From: Desulfobulbus sp.
GTDB lineage: Bacteria; Desulfobacterota; Desulfobulbia; Desulfobulbales; Desulfobulbaceae
DNA: 64,000 nt
NCBI GenBank assembly: GCA_028684915.1
Contig: JAQUEZ010000006.1
Location: forward strand, 19,355 to 83,354
Direction of reading: 5' to 3'
Below are positions 63,380-64,000 of this stretch, one piece after another; position 1 is the stretch's first letter, and every line of letters begins with the position of its first letter. Made by a program: the position numbers and the translations under genes. Below the pieces are notes generated by a model that worked only from the letters and a program-made list of their open reading frames with translations, made no database searches and was not told where the DNA came from.

Positions 63380-64000
63380 TCAAAGAATAGTGTCTTTAAC
63401 GTAATAACCCCAGGTCCGGATCGTGTGGTCATTAAAGAGGGCCAGACTATGTGCTCCTCCTCCTGCAGCGGCGGTTACCCCGCTCAGACCGCTCACCTGG
63501 ACCGGGACACTGCTATCGGTTGTCGTGCCGTCACCCAATTGGCCGTAAAAATTATCTCCCCAGGCCCACAGTGTTCCGTCAGACAGAAGAGCCAGACTAT
63601 GCCTTACTCCGCCAGCAACGGCGGTTACCCCGCTTAGGCCGCTCACCTGGACTGGGACACTGCTATCGGTTGTCGTGCCGTCACCCAGCTGGCCATCAGA
63701 ATTAAAACCCCAGGCCCACACTGTACCATCAGAAAGAAGGGCCAGACTATGCCCTCCTACTCCTGCAATGGCGGTTACCGCACTCAGACCGCTCACCTGG
63801 ACCGGGACACTGCTATCGGTTGTCGTGCCGTCACCCAATTGGCCGTAAAAATTATCTCCCCATGCCCAAAGTGACCCGTCAGACAGAAGGGCCAGATTAT
63901 ACAGCCCCCCCCCGGAGATGGCGGTTACCCCACTCAGACCGCTCACCTGGACCGGGACACTGCTATCGGTTGTCGTGCCGTCACCCAGCTGGCCATCAGA
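63380..64000 (-). CDS. RCC1-repeat protein, C-terminal part
   Basis: The gene runs in from beyond the right edge and ends at 63380. It holds four ~50-residue RCC1-like blade repeats of exactly 150 bp ([48 protein letters not shown]), with the shared GCTCACCTGG at 63491, 63641, 63791 and 63941. The last blade is degenerate ([15 protein letters not shown]). RCC1-type beta-propellers in these bacteria are usually extracellular or surface proteins. The near-identical DNA repeats could vary by slippage. Confidence 0.85.
   Translation of the reverse strand, partial: SDGQLGDGTTTDSSVPVQVSGLSGVTAISGGGLYNLALLSDGSLWAWGDNFYGQLGDGTTTDSSVPVQVSGLSAVTAIAGVGGHSLALLSDGTVWAWGFNSDGQLGDGTTTDSSVPVQVSGLSGVTAVAGGVRHSLALLSDGTLWAWGDNFYGQLGDGTTTDSSVPVQVSGLSGVTAAAGGGAHSLALFNDHTIRTWGYYVKDTIL

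Noticed and set aside
1..64000. CRISPR arrays, tRNA or rRNA genes, a phage integrase and att sites.
   Set aside because: Looked for on both strands; no regularly spaced repeats, RNA genes or tyrosine/serine recombinase motifs were recognised, so the ends of the conjugative element cannot be set.

Overview
The window comes from an anaerobic deltaproteobacterium of the Geobacter type. I infer this from the hybrid-cluster protein, flavodiiron protein and diheme-NorC nitric oxide reductase, the abundance of two-component and HD-GYP proteins, and overall gene style; no rRNA or other phylogenetic marker is present.

Layout. (1) 1-7 kb is a chromosomal-looking stretch on the + strand: the end of hcp, a rubredoxin-like mini-protein, a flavodiiron NO/O2 reductase, an M24 peptidase-fold protein, a DUF488 protein, a class I glutamine amidotransferase, then norC and norB. 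Its theme is detoxification of NO, hydroxylamine and O2. (2) 7-9.5 kb is a boundary zone: a Tn3-type transposase relic, a HigB/HigA toxin-antitoxin operon with a perfect 26-bp operator and a tiny coupled leader ORF, a zinc-ribbon protein and an orphan OmpR-type regulator. (3) 9.6-20.8 kb, all on the - strand, is the distal half of a P-type (trb) conjugation operon in the order trbC, D, E, J, lipoprotein (trbK-like), L, a small membrane protein, a DUF1016 nuclease-fold protein, F, G, I, DUF2274, SNase and a repeat protein, ended by a clear terminator. (4) 20.8-49.5 kb is an AT-richer patchwork that splits trbC from trbB. It holds an IS701-like element, an HTH/XRE regulator pair, two identical IS630 copies, an ISL3 element and a truncated ISL3 copy, an IS4 element, a decayed IS3 element, orphan response regulators, two HD-GYP regulators (one broken), a methyltransferase, a four-gene sensory operon (binding protein, hybrid kinase, NtrC-like regulator, second kinase), two tiny Cys-rich proteins, a WecA-like transferase, and several pseudogenes. 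(5) 49.5-56.9 kb resumes the transfer region: trbB, an RHH protein, traG, a zinc ribbon, the relaxase, a candidate oriT, a VirB1-like transglycosylase, the TraF peptidase and DUF2840. (6) 57-62 kb is a maintenance module with two ParA systems, an RHH protein with an AT-hook-like tail, TSCPD and DUF6573-like proteins, and eight palindromes of the form TATTTAT-NN-ATAAATA. (7) 62-64 kb holds a frameshifted secreted protein, a degenerate repeat that also occurs at 8.3 kb, and the end of an RCC1-repeat protein.

Together, regions 3, 5 and 6 are an integrative or plasmid-like conjugative element whose trb operon has been cut between trbB and trbC by about 28.7 kb of accumulated mobile DNA and signalling genes. 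No integrase or att site is visible, so its ends are not defined here. The most unusual signals are the AT palindrome family with its probable RHH/ParA partners, the candidate oriT, the NtrC-like regulator lacking key ATPase and sigma-54 motifs, the lipoprotein sharing a tail with TrbJ, and the palindromes and 23-bp direct repeats around the IS701-like element.
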